Shown here one piece after another: positions 10,428 through 18,244 of a DNA stretch of 64,000 nt. Source of the DNA: Bacteroidales bacterium (GTDB lineage Bacteria > Bacteroidota > Bacteroidia > Bacteroidales > G3-4614); contig SUXK01000001.1 in NCBI GenBank assembly GCA_015061035.1, positions 275,759 to 339,758 of the forward strand, given 5' to 3'. A program made the position numbers and the translations under genes. Under the pieces are notes generated by a model. That model saw only the letters and a program-made list of their open reading frames with translations, made no database searches and was not told where the DNA came from. Position 1 is the first letter of the stretch. Each line of letters begins with the position of its first letter.

Positions 10428-12650
10428 ATGAAAATAGGAAAAAAAAATATAGTATTACTTCTATTAGCCTTTTTAATAAATATACCATTGTGGGCTGACA
10501 CTTTTGAAGATGGAGTAAACCTTGACGAGATAGTAGTTGCAGGTAGTCGTTGGACACAAAACAGAGACTTGCAACCTATAAAAATCTCACGTCTCGGTTT
10601 TGAGGAGAGTAACCAGTACAATCCTCAAACTGCAGCCGACCTTCTAAATATTTCTGGCGAGGTCTTTATACAAAAGAGCCAATATGGAGGAGGAAGCCCA
10701 ATGATACGCGGATTTGCAACAAACAGACTTTTGTATTCAGTTGATGGCGTTAGAATGAATACAGCAATATATCGAGCAGGAAACATTCAAAATGTAATCT
10801 CACTCGATCCCTTTGCAATAGGCTCCTCCGAGATACTTTTTGGACCAGGAGCAGTAGGATACGGAAGTGATGCAATAGGAGGAGTAATGATTTTTAATAC
10901 CCTAAAAACAAAACTCTCCGTAGCAGATACCCCCCTTGTATATGGTTCCGCAACATTGAGAACAGCAACAGCCTCAACCGAGTTTACAGGACATGCTCAC
11001 GTTGGTGTAGGATTTAAAAAGTGGGGATTTGTAACAAGTTTTACTTACTCAAATTTTAATGATCTTAAACAAGGAACTCATGGTCCCGAAGATTATATAA
11101 AGCAATATAATGTGCAACCCAACTATGTAGCAGGAGAGGGGGTGAACGATATAGTAACACTCAATAGCGACAAGAGAAAACAGACACCAAGTGGATATAA
11201 TCAATTCAATGTAATGCAAAAGTTGCGATATACCCCAGCAGAGAATTGGAATTTGGAGTATGCTTTTCATTATAGCGAAACATCAGACTATGCACGTTAT
11301 GACCGTCATCTACGTATGCGAAACGGGCAACCTCGTTATGCTGAGTGGAACTATGGTCCACAAAAGTGGATGATGAACCAATTGGTGATAGAGAATATTC
11401 GTAAAACAGTAATGTACGACTCGTTGAAAGTTAATGCAGCCTTTCAAATATTTGAGGAGAGTAGAATAAGTAGAGATCTGAACAAACCCACTCGTGAAAC
11501 GCAAAGCGAGAGAGTAGATGCGTGGAGTGCAACTATCGATTTTCGTAAGCAGATACTATCCAGCCTATCGTTGTTTTATGGAGCAGAGTATATTCAAAAT
11601 AATGTAAAATCAACAGGAGAGGGATTAAATGTAGTAACAAACGAAACATCTGTAATAGCATCACGATACCCAACAGCAAGGTGGTATAGTGCAGGAGTAT
11701 ATGCACAAACCGAGTGGCAAGCAACAAGAACGTTGAATCTTGAAGCAGGAGTAAGATATAACCACTATCTCATAAACTCCGATTTTTCAACCGCAGGATA
11801 CGAAGTACCATTTGACGTTCATCAAAAATCTGATGCAGGAAGTGTTAGTGCAAACGTAGGACTAAATTGGAGACCAAAATATGGTTGGTTAATGCGATTA
11901 AACTATGCGCGAGGATTTAGAGCTCCCAACGTTGATGATATGGGAAAACTCTTTGATAGCGTAGATGGGTATATAACCGTACCAAATCCCAATTTAAAAC
12001 CTGAGTATGCCGATAATGTTGAATTGGGATTGGCTAAAAAGTTTGGTAGGTATTTACAGATAGATATAACAGGGTATTATACCCATTTAAACAATGCAAT
12101 AGTTCGTCGTAATTCAACATTCAACGGACAAGAAACAATGACCTATCAAGGCGAAGAGTGCAGAGTACAATCACTTCAAAATGCAGCAGTAGCAAATGTA
12201 TGGGGTATTCAGGCTGGAGTAAGTGCCGAGTTTGCAAAGTGGTTCTATTTTAATACACGCCTCAACTATCAGAAGGGAAGAGAGGAGATGGATAATGGAG
12301 AGAAATCACCCTCACGCCATGCCGCACCATTCTTTGGGAAAGCAGCATTAGGATTTAAGCACAACAAAGCCACAGTTGAGGTATATACACAATTTCAGGC
12401 TGAATGCAGTGCCGAGAATATGCCCGAAGAGGAGAAAGAGAAAACAGAGATATATGCTCTTGATGAAAACGGAAATGCATACTCACCAGCGTGGATAACC
12501 CTCAATCTAAGAGCATCATATAACGTATATAAAGGGCTATATCTGAATGCAACCCTTGAGAATATAACAGACTCTCGCTATCGCCCATATAGTAGTGGAA
12601 TAAGTGCAGCGGGGCGAAACTTTACCATAAGTGCAACATATAGTTTTTAA
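10428..12650 (+). CDS. TonB-dependent outer membrane receptor
   Basis: This 740-aa protein has a signal peptide (MKIGKKNIVLLLLAFLINIPLWA) and a TonB-box-like segment (about residues 30-40, VNLDEIVVAGSRW). The plug domain is indicated by GGGSPMIRGFATNRLLYSVDGV (spread over about 87-108) and GSDAIGGVM. A 22-strand barrel should follow, ending in the classical aromatic terminus FTISATYSF. The plug resembles the haem/transferrin/siderophore-type receptors (HmuR-like) more than SusC, since there is no N-terminal carboxypeptidase-like domain. It therefore probably imports an iron compound or another small ligand, but this is inference. It starts 16 nt after the second propeller gene and should be co-transcribed with both; those proteins may present its ligand. 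Confidence 0.85.
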   Translation: MKIGKKNIVLLLLAFLINIPLWADTFEDGVNLDEIVVAGSRWTQNRDLQPIKISRLGFEESNQYNPQTAADLLNISGEVFIQKSQYGGGSPMIRGFATNRLLYSVDGVRMNTAIYRAGNIQNVISLDPFAIGSSEILFGPGAVGYGSDAIGGVMIFNTLKTKLSVADTPLVYGSATLRTATASTEFTGHAHVGVGFKKWGFVTSFTYSNFNDLKQGTHGPEDYIKQYNVQPNYVAGEGVNDIVTLNSDKRKQTPSGYNQFNVMQKLRYTPAENWNLEYAFHYSETSDYARYDRHLRMRNGQPRYAEWNYGPQKWMMNQLVIENIRKTVMYDSLKVNAAFQIFEESRISRDLNKPTRETQSERVDAWSATIDFRKQILSSLSLFYGAEYIQNNVKSTGEGLNVVTNETSVIASRYPTARWYSAGVYAQTEWQATRTLNLEAGVRYNHYLINSDFSTAGYEVPFDVHQKSDAGSVSANVGLNWRPKYGWLMRLNYARGFRAPNVDDMGKLFDSVDGYITVPNPNLKPEYADNVELGLAKKFGRYLQIDITGYYTHLNNAIVRRNSTFNGQETMTYQGEECRVQSLQNAAVANVWGIQAGVSAEFAKWFYFNTRLNYQKGREEMDNGEKSPSRHAAPFFGKAALGFKHNKATVEVYTQFQAECSAENMPEEEKEKTEIYALDENGNAYSPAWITLNLRASYNVYKGLYLNATLENITDSRYRPYSSGISAAGRNFTISATYSF

Positions 12651-12735
12651 AGGTAATAATATTCTCAATAGAACTATTCTATACTTCCTGAATTATATTT
12701 ATAATTGTACATTTTTATATAATAAAAAATTATAT

Positions 12736-12743
12736 TACCTTTG
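12736..12743 (+). promoter_or_regulatory. Candidate -7 element for spt
   Basis: TACCTTTG matches the Bacteroidota -7 consensus TAnnTTTG, about 57 nt before the serine palmitoyltransferase start. No good TTTG lies at the expected upstream spacing, so only the -7 box is supported. Confidence 0.5.
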
Positions 12744-12799
12744 CTTGGTCAAAGAGATAAAACATCTTTGATGTCGATTTATATTAAAACATTCTGAAT

Positions 12800-13987
12800 A
12801 TGAAGTTGTTACAACAAAAGTTAGCAAAGTATGATGCTCCTCAAAAAGCGAAAGCATTAGGAGTATATCCCTATTTTAGAGCAATAGAGAGTGATCAAGA
12901 CACAGAGGTTATTATAAATGGGAAGAAAGTTTTAATGTTTGGTTCAAACAGTTATTTAGGTTTAACCAATCACCCAAAAATCAAAGAGGCAGCCATTGAG
13001 GCAACAAAAAAATACGGAACAGGATGTGCCGGGTCTCGTTTCTTGAACGGAACACTTGATATACACACTCAATTGGAGAAGCGCTTGGCAGAGTTTGTAG
13101 GAAAAGAGGAGGCTATAATCTATTCAACAGGATTTCAAGTAAACCTTGGAGTAGTATCATGCTTAACAGGAAGAGCAGACTATATTATTTGGGATGAGTT
13201 AGATCACGCATCAATCATTGAAGGACGCCGTTTGGCATTTTCAACACAACTAAAATACAAACACAACGATATGGAGTCTTTGGAGAAAGTGTTAAAATCA
13301 CTACCCGAAGACAAAGTGAAATTGATTGTAACAGACGGAGTATTTAGTATGGAGGGAGATGTAGCAAATCTACCCGAAATAGTAAGATTGGCAGAGAAAT
13401 ACAACGCTGCAACATACGTTGATGAGGCACATGGTATTGGAGTATTCGGACGCAATGGACGCGGAACATGCGATCACTTTGGAGTAACAAAGGATGTAGA
13501 TTTGATAATGGGAACATTCTCAAAATCATTTGCATCATTAGGCGGATTTATAGCAACCGATGCCGTAACAGCAAACTATTTGCGTCACAACTCACGTTCA
13601 TATATATTCAGTGCAAGTATCACACCAGCATCAACAGCAGCAGCAAATGCAGCACTTGATATAATGTTGAGCGAGCCAGAGCGTATTGAGAATCTATGGG
13701 AGATTACAAACTATGCCTTAGAGGGATTCCGTAATATGGGCTGTGAGATAGGAAACACATCAACACCAATCATACCATTGTATATTCGCGACAACAACAA
13801 AACATTTATGATAACACGCGAGTTGTTCGATGAAGGATTGTTTGTAAACCCAGTAGTATCACCAGCAGTACCAAGTCAAGACACATTAATCCGATTCTCA
13901 TTAATGGCAACACACACCAAAGAGCAATTAGATTATGCTTTTGACAAAATAGAGAAGGTATTCAAGAAATACGAAGTAATAAAATAA
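12800..13987 (+). CDS. spt: Serine palmitoyltransferase (sphingolipid synthesis)
   Basis: This PLP enzyme of the alpha-oxoamine synthase family condenses L-serine with a long-chain acyl-CoA or acyl-ACP to 3-ketosphinganine, the first step of Bacteroidota sphingolipid synthesis. Visible motifs are GSNSYLGLTNHP (48-59), the cofactor-stacking histidine H136 (WDELDHAS), YVDEAHGIGVFG (206-217) and the Schiff-base lysine K242 in GTFSKSFASLGG. The length of 395 aa and the N-terminus MKLLQQKLAKYD match Bacteroides SPT. The close relatives KBL and BioF are the alternative, but the N-terminus and LSEPERI-type C-terminal region favour SPT. It is monocistronic, with a -7 box upstream and a strong terminator 30 nt downstream. 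Sphingolipids are a hallmark of Bacteroidota that live with hosts. Confidence 0.9.
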   Translation: MKLLQQKLAKYDAPQKAKALGVYPYFRAIESDQDTEVIINGKKVLMFGSNSYLGLTNHPKIKEAAIEATKKYGTGCAGSRFLNGTLDIHTQLEKRLAEFVGKEEAIIYSTGFQVNLGVVSCLTGRADYIIWDELDHASIIEGRRLAFSTQLKYKHNDMESLEKVLKSLPEDKVKLIVTDGVFSMEGDVANLPEIVRLAEKYNAATYVDEAHGIGVFGRNGRGTCDHFGVTKDVDLIMGTFSKSFASLGGFIATDAVTANYLRHNSRSYIFSASITPASTAAANAALDIMLSEPERIENLWEITNYALEGFRNMGCEIGNTSTPIIPLYIRDNNKTFMITRELFDEGLFVNPVVSPAVPSQDTLIRFSLMATHTKEQLDYAFDKIEKVFKKYEVIK

Positions 13988-14018
13988 GTTGTTAGTTGTC
14001 AGACTATCATATACAAAG

Positions 14019-14050
14019 AAAGAGTTGCATTTTAAAATGCAACTCTTTTT
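14019..14050. terminator. Intrinsic terminator after spt
   Basis: A perfect palindrome (AAAGAGTTGCATTTT and its complement) is followed by T5. It lies between convergent genes and could serve both. The same GAGTTGCA/TGCAACTC stem recurs at 19485-19518. Confidence 0.85.
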
Positions 14051-14091
14051 GTATTATTCTATAACTGCTAACTGATAGTTGACAACTGATA

Positions 14092-14466
14092 TTACTTCAT
14101 AAAAACAAAGTAAACAGCCATAATAAGGCAGATGAAGGCGGCAAGGTGATTCCAATGCAGAGCCTCTCCCTTAAAGCAAACCGAAGCAAATACAGTAAAT
14201 ACTACAAGAGTAATAACCTCTTGAATAACCTTTAATTGCATAAGTGTAAACGGTCCGCCATTTCCTACAAAACCAATTCTGTTAGCAGGGATTTGGAATG
14301 AATACTCCGCTAAGGCAATACCCCATGAAAATAAGATAACAACCCAAATAGGCCACCCTGTTGAGATATTCATATCCTGTAATTTAAGGTGTCCGTACCA
14401 AGCAAGAGTCATAAATATATTAGATATGACCAATAGCGCAACTGTATAAAATGCTGATAAATACAT
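14092..14466 (-). CDS. DMT-superfamily small membrane protein (DUF486 type)
   Basis: This is a 124-aa integral membrane protein with four predicted transmembrane helices: roughly 5-25 (AFYTVALLVISNIFMTLAWY), 40-58 (IWVVILFSWGIALAEYSFQ), 75-97 and 103-122. The conserved motif FMTLAWYGHL, then ALAEYSFQIPANR and GPFTLMQLKVIQE, matches the DMT-family small proteins once called DUF486 (PF04342). Small DMT proteins usually act as dimeric exporters, but no substrate is known for this group. It is monocistronic and convergent with spt. Confidence 0.8.
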   Translation of the reverse strand: MYLSAFYTVALLVISNIFMTLAWYGHLKLQDMNISTGWPIWVVILFSWGIALAEYSFQIPANRIGFVGNGGPFTLMQLKVIQEVITLVVFTVFASVCFKGEALHWNHLAAFICLIMAVYFVFMK

Positions 14467-14511
14467 AATTATTTAAATTAGGAATTATTCTTAAAATAAA
14501 ATGTTTCTAAA

Positions 14512-14557
14512 AAACTAACACTACCCGAAGGGTAACGAAGTTGACAACTAACAACTC
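14512..14557. repeat. Intergenic repeat of the AGTTGTTAGTTGTC family, overlapping the ttcA stop
   Basis: A short inverted repeat (ACCCGAAGGGT) is flanked by GTTGACAACTAACAACT. Related units occur at about 13990, 30305-30360, 33890-33955, 35420, 41390 and 60165-60220, mostly just after stop codons. The unit here contains the ttcA stop codon. Function unknown; probably a non-autonomous repeat. Confidence 0.55.
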
Positions 14558-15288
14558 TTTTTGGGCAGATAATCGGGCATAATGTTCTCCATACTCTTCC
14601 AAATACTGCTTCTTACATTAGGGTTAAGTTTTTCGAGGTCAGTAATAATCTTTTCAATATCACTCCTAAAACTACTCTTTTCGTAATGACAACTCTTCTT
14701 TTGAATAACATAGCCTTCGTTTTTTGCCAACTCTTTAATATCTCTCTCCTCAATCAAAGCAAGAGGGCGAATAATTGTAACATCAAATTTATCCATTTGC
14801 AAAAGCGGAGGCATTGATGAGATAGAGCCCTGAAAAGCCATATTCATAATAAGAGTGGCAATAACATCATCCTTATGGTGTCCCAATGCAATACGCTTAA
14901 AACCATTCTTTTTAGCATACTCAAAAAGAGCCTTACGCCTGTACCACGAACACAAGAAGCAAGGCGACTTGCGTTTGTCTTTAGAAAGATCAATAGATAT
15001 ATCCACTACATCAAACTCAACACCTAACTCTTTGCAAAACCCTCTTAAATATTCGGTGTCTGAGGCATACCCCATACCCTTGTTTCTGATATGCAGGGCA
15101 GTAACACTAAATTTTGGAGAGTGAATTTTAGAACGCATAGCAAGAAGTTGAGTGAGAGCCAACGAGTCTTTACCACCCGATAACCCAACGAGTACCTTAT
15201 CACCATCAGCAATAAGGCCATAATCCTTAACACAAGTTCTTACCAACTTATCACACTTCTTTAATAAAGAGTTGCTATTTTGTTGCAT
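14548..15288 (-). CDS. ttcA: TtcA-like tRNA 2-thiocytidine biosynthesis protein
   Basis: This is an N-type ATP pyrophosphatase that adenylates and thiolates tRNA, most likely C32. The PP-loop SGGKDS is at about residues 37-42. The paired cysteines C110 and C113 (PCFLC) and C200 (KKSCHYE) match the three cysteines that bind the Fe-S cluster in TtcA. GHHKDDVIATLIMNMAF is the conserved second ATP motif. The start was set at MQQNSNSLLKKCDKLV, giving 246 aa; an upstream in-frame start would add 16 unsupported residues. The related TilS is unlikely because it lacks the Fe-S cysteines. The last codons (Lys-Lys-Ser-Cys-stop) lie inside an intergenic repeat, so the native C-terminus has probably been replaced by repeat sequence. 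Confidence 0.85.
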   Translation of the reverse strand: MQQNSNSLLKKCDKLVRTCVKDYGLIADGDKVLVGLSGGKDSLALTQLLAMRSKIHSPKFSVTALHIRNKGMGYASDTEYLRGFCKELGVEFDVVDISIDLSKDKRKSPCFLCSWYRRKALFEYAKKNGFKRIALGHHKDDVIATLIMNMAFQGSISSMPPLLQMDKFDVTIIRPLALIEERDIKELAKNEGYVIQKKSCHYEKSSFRSDIEKIITDLEKLNPNVRSSIWKSMENIMPDYLPKKSC

Positions 15289-15434
15289 TGTAAAATAGAG
15301 TGATATTGTTCTCCCTTTCGTAAATTTTGCCTGCAAATTTACTATTTTATTATTTAATAAGAGTGATAAAACTAAACTTTTACCTAAATTTGTGTTCTAT
15401 ATAGTATATAGGTATATATATCATAACAGATATT

Positions 15435-15887
15435 ATGACAATAAAAACCCAAATATTTTCAATGCGACCTATGCAGTTTGTAAACATAATATTGCATCTG
15501 CAACTGAAACGTTACCGCTATGTAGCAATAGCCGTGGCCATAGCATTGATAGCGTTGCCCATAATAAAACTACAATATATATATGCCTCAATAATAATAC
15601 TGTTTGGAACAGTACCCTTTATAATATTTCATCTCTATTTCTCGGCTCTCACTCAGATAAAGATTAGCCCATTTGCCGATAAATACCTGCTAATAGATGA
15701 AAACAAAATCATAGTGCTACCAACGGTAGGAGAGGAGAAGGAGTTTAAAAGAGAAGAAATAAAATACAGAGGATATAACAGAGGGTATTACATATTAAGT
15801 ACCCCCGATAAAGGACTGCTTATGGTATCAGCCGAAGCCTTTAATACAGAAGAAGAGCGAAACAAATTTTTAGAATTATATAGTTAG
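15435..15887 (+). CDS. YcxB-like family membrane protein
   Basis: This is a 150-aa protein with two adjacent transmembrane helices (about residues 28-45 and 48-68: YVAIAVAIALIALPIIKL, IYASIIILFGTVPFIIFHLYF). A soluble C-terminal half of beta strands (YLLIDENKIIVLP, EFKREEIKYRGY, YYILSTPDKGLLMVSAEAF) ends in EEERNKFLELY. This layout is typical of YcxB-like (bPH-like) proteins of unknown function. It ends 4 nt before the next gene, so the two are likely co-transcribed. No enzymatic residues are apparent. Confidence 0.6.
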   Translation: MTIKTQIFSMRPMQFVNIILHLQLKRYRYVAIAVAIALIALPIIKLQYIYASIIILFGTVPFIIFHLYFSALTQIKISPFADKYLLIDENKIIVLPTVGEEKEFKREEIKYRGYNRGYYILSTPDKGLLMVSAEAFNTEEERNKFLELYS

Positions 15888-15891
15888 AAAC

Positions 15892-17322
15892 ATGCAAAAT
15901 ATGAAACAGATAAAATATACAATCGTATCACTCATACTATTATTTGTTGCATTACCCCTCTCGGCACAAACATTGGAGGAGGCAAAAAAGATGTATAAAC
16001 AAGGTGAGTATGTACAACCCAAAGAGGTGTTCCGTAAACAACTAAAGAGTCGCCCCAACGATGCACAACTAAACCAATGGTACGGAGTGTGCCTATATGA
16101 AACAGGCGAGGCAGAAAAAGCAGAGCCATATCTACAAAAAGCCGCAAAAAAGAAGATACAGGACTCATACCTATATTTAGGTAAAATAGCATTTGATAAC
16201 TATAACTTTACCCAAGCAAAAGAGTATTTTGAACAATACATTGAGGCGTTAGAGAAAAACAAAGGAGATGTAGAAAAGGGAGAGAATCTATATAAAAGAG
16301 TCTCACGATGCGAGTCAATGCTACGCCGAACAGAGAAGGTTCAAATCATAGATTCAATAATAGTGGCACGAGAAAGATTTTTGGATAGTTACAAACTGTC
16401 GCACGAGTGTGGCTCACTATCATACTTCTCTGATATTTTCAAAGGCGATGAGGAGGGAACGCTCTACAAAAATCAACGCAATGACAAAGTGCTTTATGCA
16501 ACCCCCACAGATAGCATCTACTCAATAAAGATGCGTAATAGAATGAATGACGGCAACTGGAGCGAAGAGATACCAGTAGAAGTAATAGCTGATGTGGAAG
16601 GGAACAAAGCATATCCATATCTTCTCAGTGACGGATTAACTCTCTATTTTGCTACTGATAACGACTCATTGTCAATAGGAGGTTACGACATATTTGTAAC
16701 ACGCAAAAACCTGAACAGTGATGAATATCTCTCGCCAAGCAATTTGGGAATGCCCTTTAACTCAACCGCAAACGACTATATGATGGTAATAGACGAATAT
16801 CACAATGTAGGGTGGTTTGCAACCGAGAGAAATCAGCCTTCTGATAGCGTAGCCATATACATTTATATACCAAATGAGATAAAGGAGATATACAGTGATC
16901 TCTCGCTTGATTCAATAAAACCATACGCACAAATAACCTCAATATCACAAACATGGCTTGAGGGCGAGGAGCAAAACTATAAACAACTATTAAAGCAGGT
17001 ATATACCGAGATAAAACCCATACAAAACAAAGAGGAGGCAGACTTTGAGTTTATAATAATACCGGGAGTAACCTATACAAAATACACTCAATTCAAGAAT
17101 TCCAAAGCATTAGAACTCTATAAACTTGCCGAAGGAGTAGAACGCGAGATTGCCAATCAACAAGCAACGCTTAAAGAGTTACGCACAAAATATGCCAAAG
17201 CAACACCCTCACAAAAAGAGAAACTTGCAGAGTTGATATTAAAGGCAGAAGATAACCTCAAAACTCTCTATCCTCAACCAGAGCAATATCGCAATGCCGC
17301 TCGCCGAGAGGAGGTAAAGTAG
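15892..17322 (+). CDS. Exported TPR protein with PD40-like beta-propeller segment
   Basis: The 476-aa product has a signal peptide ending in PLSAQ; a second start three codons in (MKQIKYT) is equally likely. Residues about 28-130 form tetratricopeptide repeats (AKKMYKQGEYVQPKEVF, NQWYGVCLYETGEAEKAEPYL, YLYLGKIAFDNYNFTQAKEYF). The middle (about 190-320) holds PD40/WD40-like blades (KAYPYLLSDGLTLYFATDND, GGYDIFVTRKN, NDYMMVIDEYHNVGWFATER). The C-terminal 90 residues are charged and helical. TPR plus PD40 is a common periplasmic or outer membrane scaffold in Bacteroidota, for example PorE-like proteins of the T9SS, but the OmpA domain of PorE is absent here. The stop codon adjoins a repeat (TAGTTGTCAG) and a cluster of REP palindromes. 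Confidence 0.7.
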   Translation: MQNMKQIKYTIVSLILLFVALPLSAQTLEEAKKMYKQGEYVQPKEVFRKQLKSRPNDAQLNQWYGVCLYETGEAEKAEPYLQKAAKKKIQDSYLYLGKIAFDNYNFTQAKEYFEQYIEALEKNKGDVEKGENLYKRVSRCESMLRRTEKVQIIDSIIVARERFLDSYKLSHECGSLSYFSDIFKGDEEGTLYKNQRNDKVLYATPTDSIYSIKMRNRMNDGNWSEEIPVEVIADVEGNKAYPYLLSDGLTLYFATDNDSLSIGGYDIFVTRKNLNSDEYLSPSNLGMPFNSTANDYMMVIDEYHNVGWFATERNQPSDSVAIYIYIPNEIKEIYSDLSLDSIKPYAQITSISQTWLEGEEQNYKQLLKQVYTEIKPIQNKEEADFEFIIIPGVTYTKYTQFKNSKALELYKLAEGVEREIANQQATLKELRTKYAKATPSQKEKLAELILKAEDNLKTLYPQPEQYRNAARREEVK

Positions 17323-17334
17323 TTGTCAGCAAAA

Positions 17335-17360
17335 GTAGGGACAGAGCATGCTCTGTCCGA
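17335..17360 (+). repeat. REP palindrome (GACAGAGC type)
   Basis: GTAGG precedes a perfect 20-nt palindrome (GGACAGAGCA and its complement), then GA. This is the reference copy of the REP family that surrounds the RAYT gene. Copies elsewhere share the GTAG head and the CCG tail. Confidence 0.85.
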
Positions 17361-17390
17361 TAGAAGGATTAAAAGAATATTTTTACGATT

Positions 17391-17413
17391 AGGGACAGAG
17401 TAAACACAGTCCG
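17391..17413 (+). repeat. Degenerate REP copy
   Basis: TTAGGGACAGAG then TAAACACAGTCCGA keeps the REP head and tail but has lost part of the palindrome. It lies 22 nt before the RAYT start. Confidence 0.65.
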
Positions 17414-17434
17414 AAATATAAATTAAAAAAGATA

Positions 17435-17962
17435 ATGTCCAAGATATTGCCCAAAAGGAAATCACCTCGAGCACAATGGATAGAATATAATGCAGGATTG
17501 TATTTTATAACTATATGTACTCATAATTGGGTACACTATTTTGGTGAAATAAAATTTGGGAAAATCTATTTAACAGAGTTAGGGGAATATTTAGACAAAA
17601 CATTACAAGGTGCGAGTAATCACAACAACTATATAAACATATTGCAATATGTGATAATGCCAAACCATTTACACGCAATAGTTGAAGTAGAATATGAAGA
17701 ATATTCGGACAGAGCGTGCTCTGTCCCTACGATGGATGAGCGTCTGGTAAATAAAGTAAAGTCCCCGAAAATACCACTTCTTTCAATATTTGTCAGATCC
17801 TTAAAGTCTGAGATTACAAGATATGCAAATATTAAAAATATTACATTCAGATGGCAGAATCGTTATCACGACCATTTAATAAGGGGAGTAGAAGATTGTA
17901 ACAACATATCTCAATATATAGAAAATAATGTATTAAATTGGGAAAAAGATTGTTTCTGTTAA
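17435..17962 (+). CDS. REP-associated tyrosine transposase (RAYT)
   Basis: This is a 175-aa single-strand-specific transposase of the Y1/HUH family. The HUH motif is HLH at residues 78-80 (VIMPNHLHAIVE). The C-terminal nucleophile helix follows RWQNRYHDHLIR (139-150), with candidate tyrosines Y144 and Y161. The opening segment (YNAGLYFITICTHN) is characteristic of RAYTs. RAYTs act on REP palindromes rather than on their own ends, and this gene is flanked at once by REPs on both sides. Oddly, a complete REP in inverse orientation lies inside the gene and is translated in frame as SDRACSVPT (about 91-99), between the HUH motif and the C-terminal part. The protein may still fold, since the insert falls in a loop region, but activity is uncertain. 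Confidence 0.88.
   Translation: MSKILPKRKSPRAQWIEYNAGLYFITICTHNWVHYFGEIKFGKIYLTELGEYLDKTLQGASNHNNYINILQYVIMPNHLHAIVEVEYEEYSDRACSVPTMDERLVNKVKSPKIPLLSIFVRSLKSEITRYANIKNITFRWQNRYHDHLIRGVEDCNNISQYIENNVLNWEKDCFC
17705..17730 (-). repeat. REP copy inside the RAYT coding sequence
   Basis: Read on the minus strand this is GTAGGGACAGAGC, then ACGCTCTGTCCGA, identical to the flanking REPs except for one central base. It keeps the RAYT frame open. Confidence 0.88.
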
Positions 17963-17978
17963 GAGTTTGAATAAAAAA

Positions 17979-18004
17979 GTAGGGACAGAGCATGCTCTGT
18001 CCGA
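17979..18004 (+). repeat. REP palindrome downstream of RAYT
   Basis: Identical to the copy at 17335-17360 over 26 nt (GTAGG, 20-nt palindrome, GA), 16 nt after the RAYT stop. Confidence 0.85.
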
Positions 18005-18052
18005 GAAAGTAATATTGATACAACTTCAAAAAAAGATTTAACTACTCTAATC

Positions 18053-18083
18053 TTTGTAAATTTAAAATTTATTAATACTTTTG
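18053..18083 (+). promoter_or_regulatory. Bacteroidota-type promoter upstream of RNA element A
   Basis: TTTG, 19 nt, TACTTTTG matches the consensus TTTG-N19-21-TAnnTTTG. Transcription should begin around 18090, at the next REP copy, and run through the structured element into the small lipoprotein gene. Confidence 0.6.
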
Positions 18084-18086
18084 CAA

Positions 18087-18112
18087 GTAGGGACGTTGGT
18101 TTGCCACGTCCG
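18087..18112 (+). repeat. REP variant (GGACGT type)
   Basis: GTAG, then GGACGT...ACGTCC with a TTG-rich loop and CCGCAAAA tail. It shares the GTAGGGAC head and GTCCG tail with the other REPs but has a different stem; its closest match is at 39005-39030. Confidence 0.7.
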
Positions 18113-18244
18113 CAAAAAAAATAATAATAAAAGTAATAACAATCTCATCTTTGAACATCCTTTACGGAAGAGGGCTGGGGTGAGGATAAAAAAAATTTGC
18201 CTATGAAATAAAACGTATAATTTAATACGAACATTTTAGATATT

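Noticed and set aside
17335..18112. Possible short CRISPR array because of repeated 26-nt palindromes
   Set aside because: Spacing is irregular, orientation differs, one copy is inside a gene and no cas genes are near; REP elements fit.
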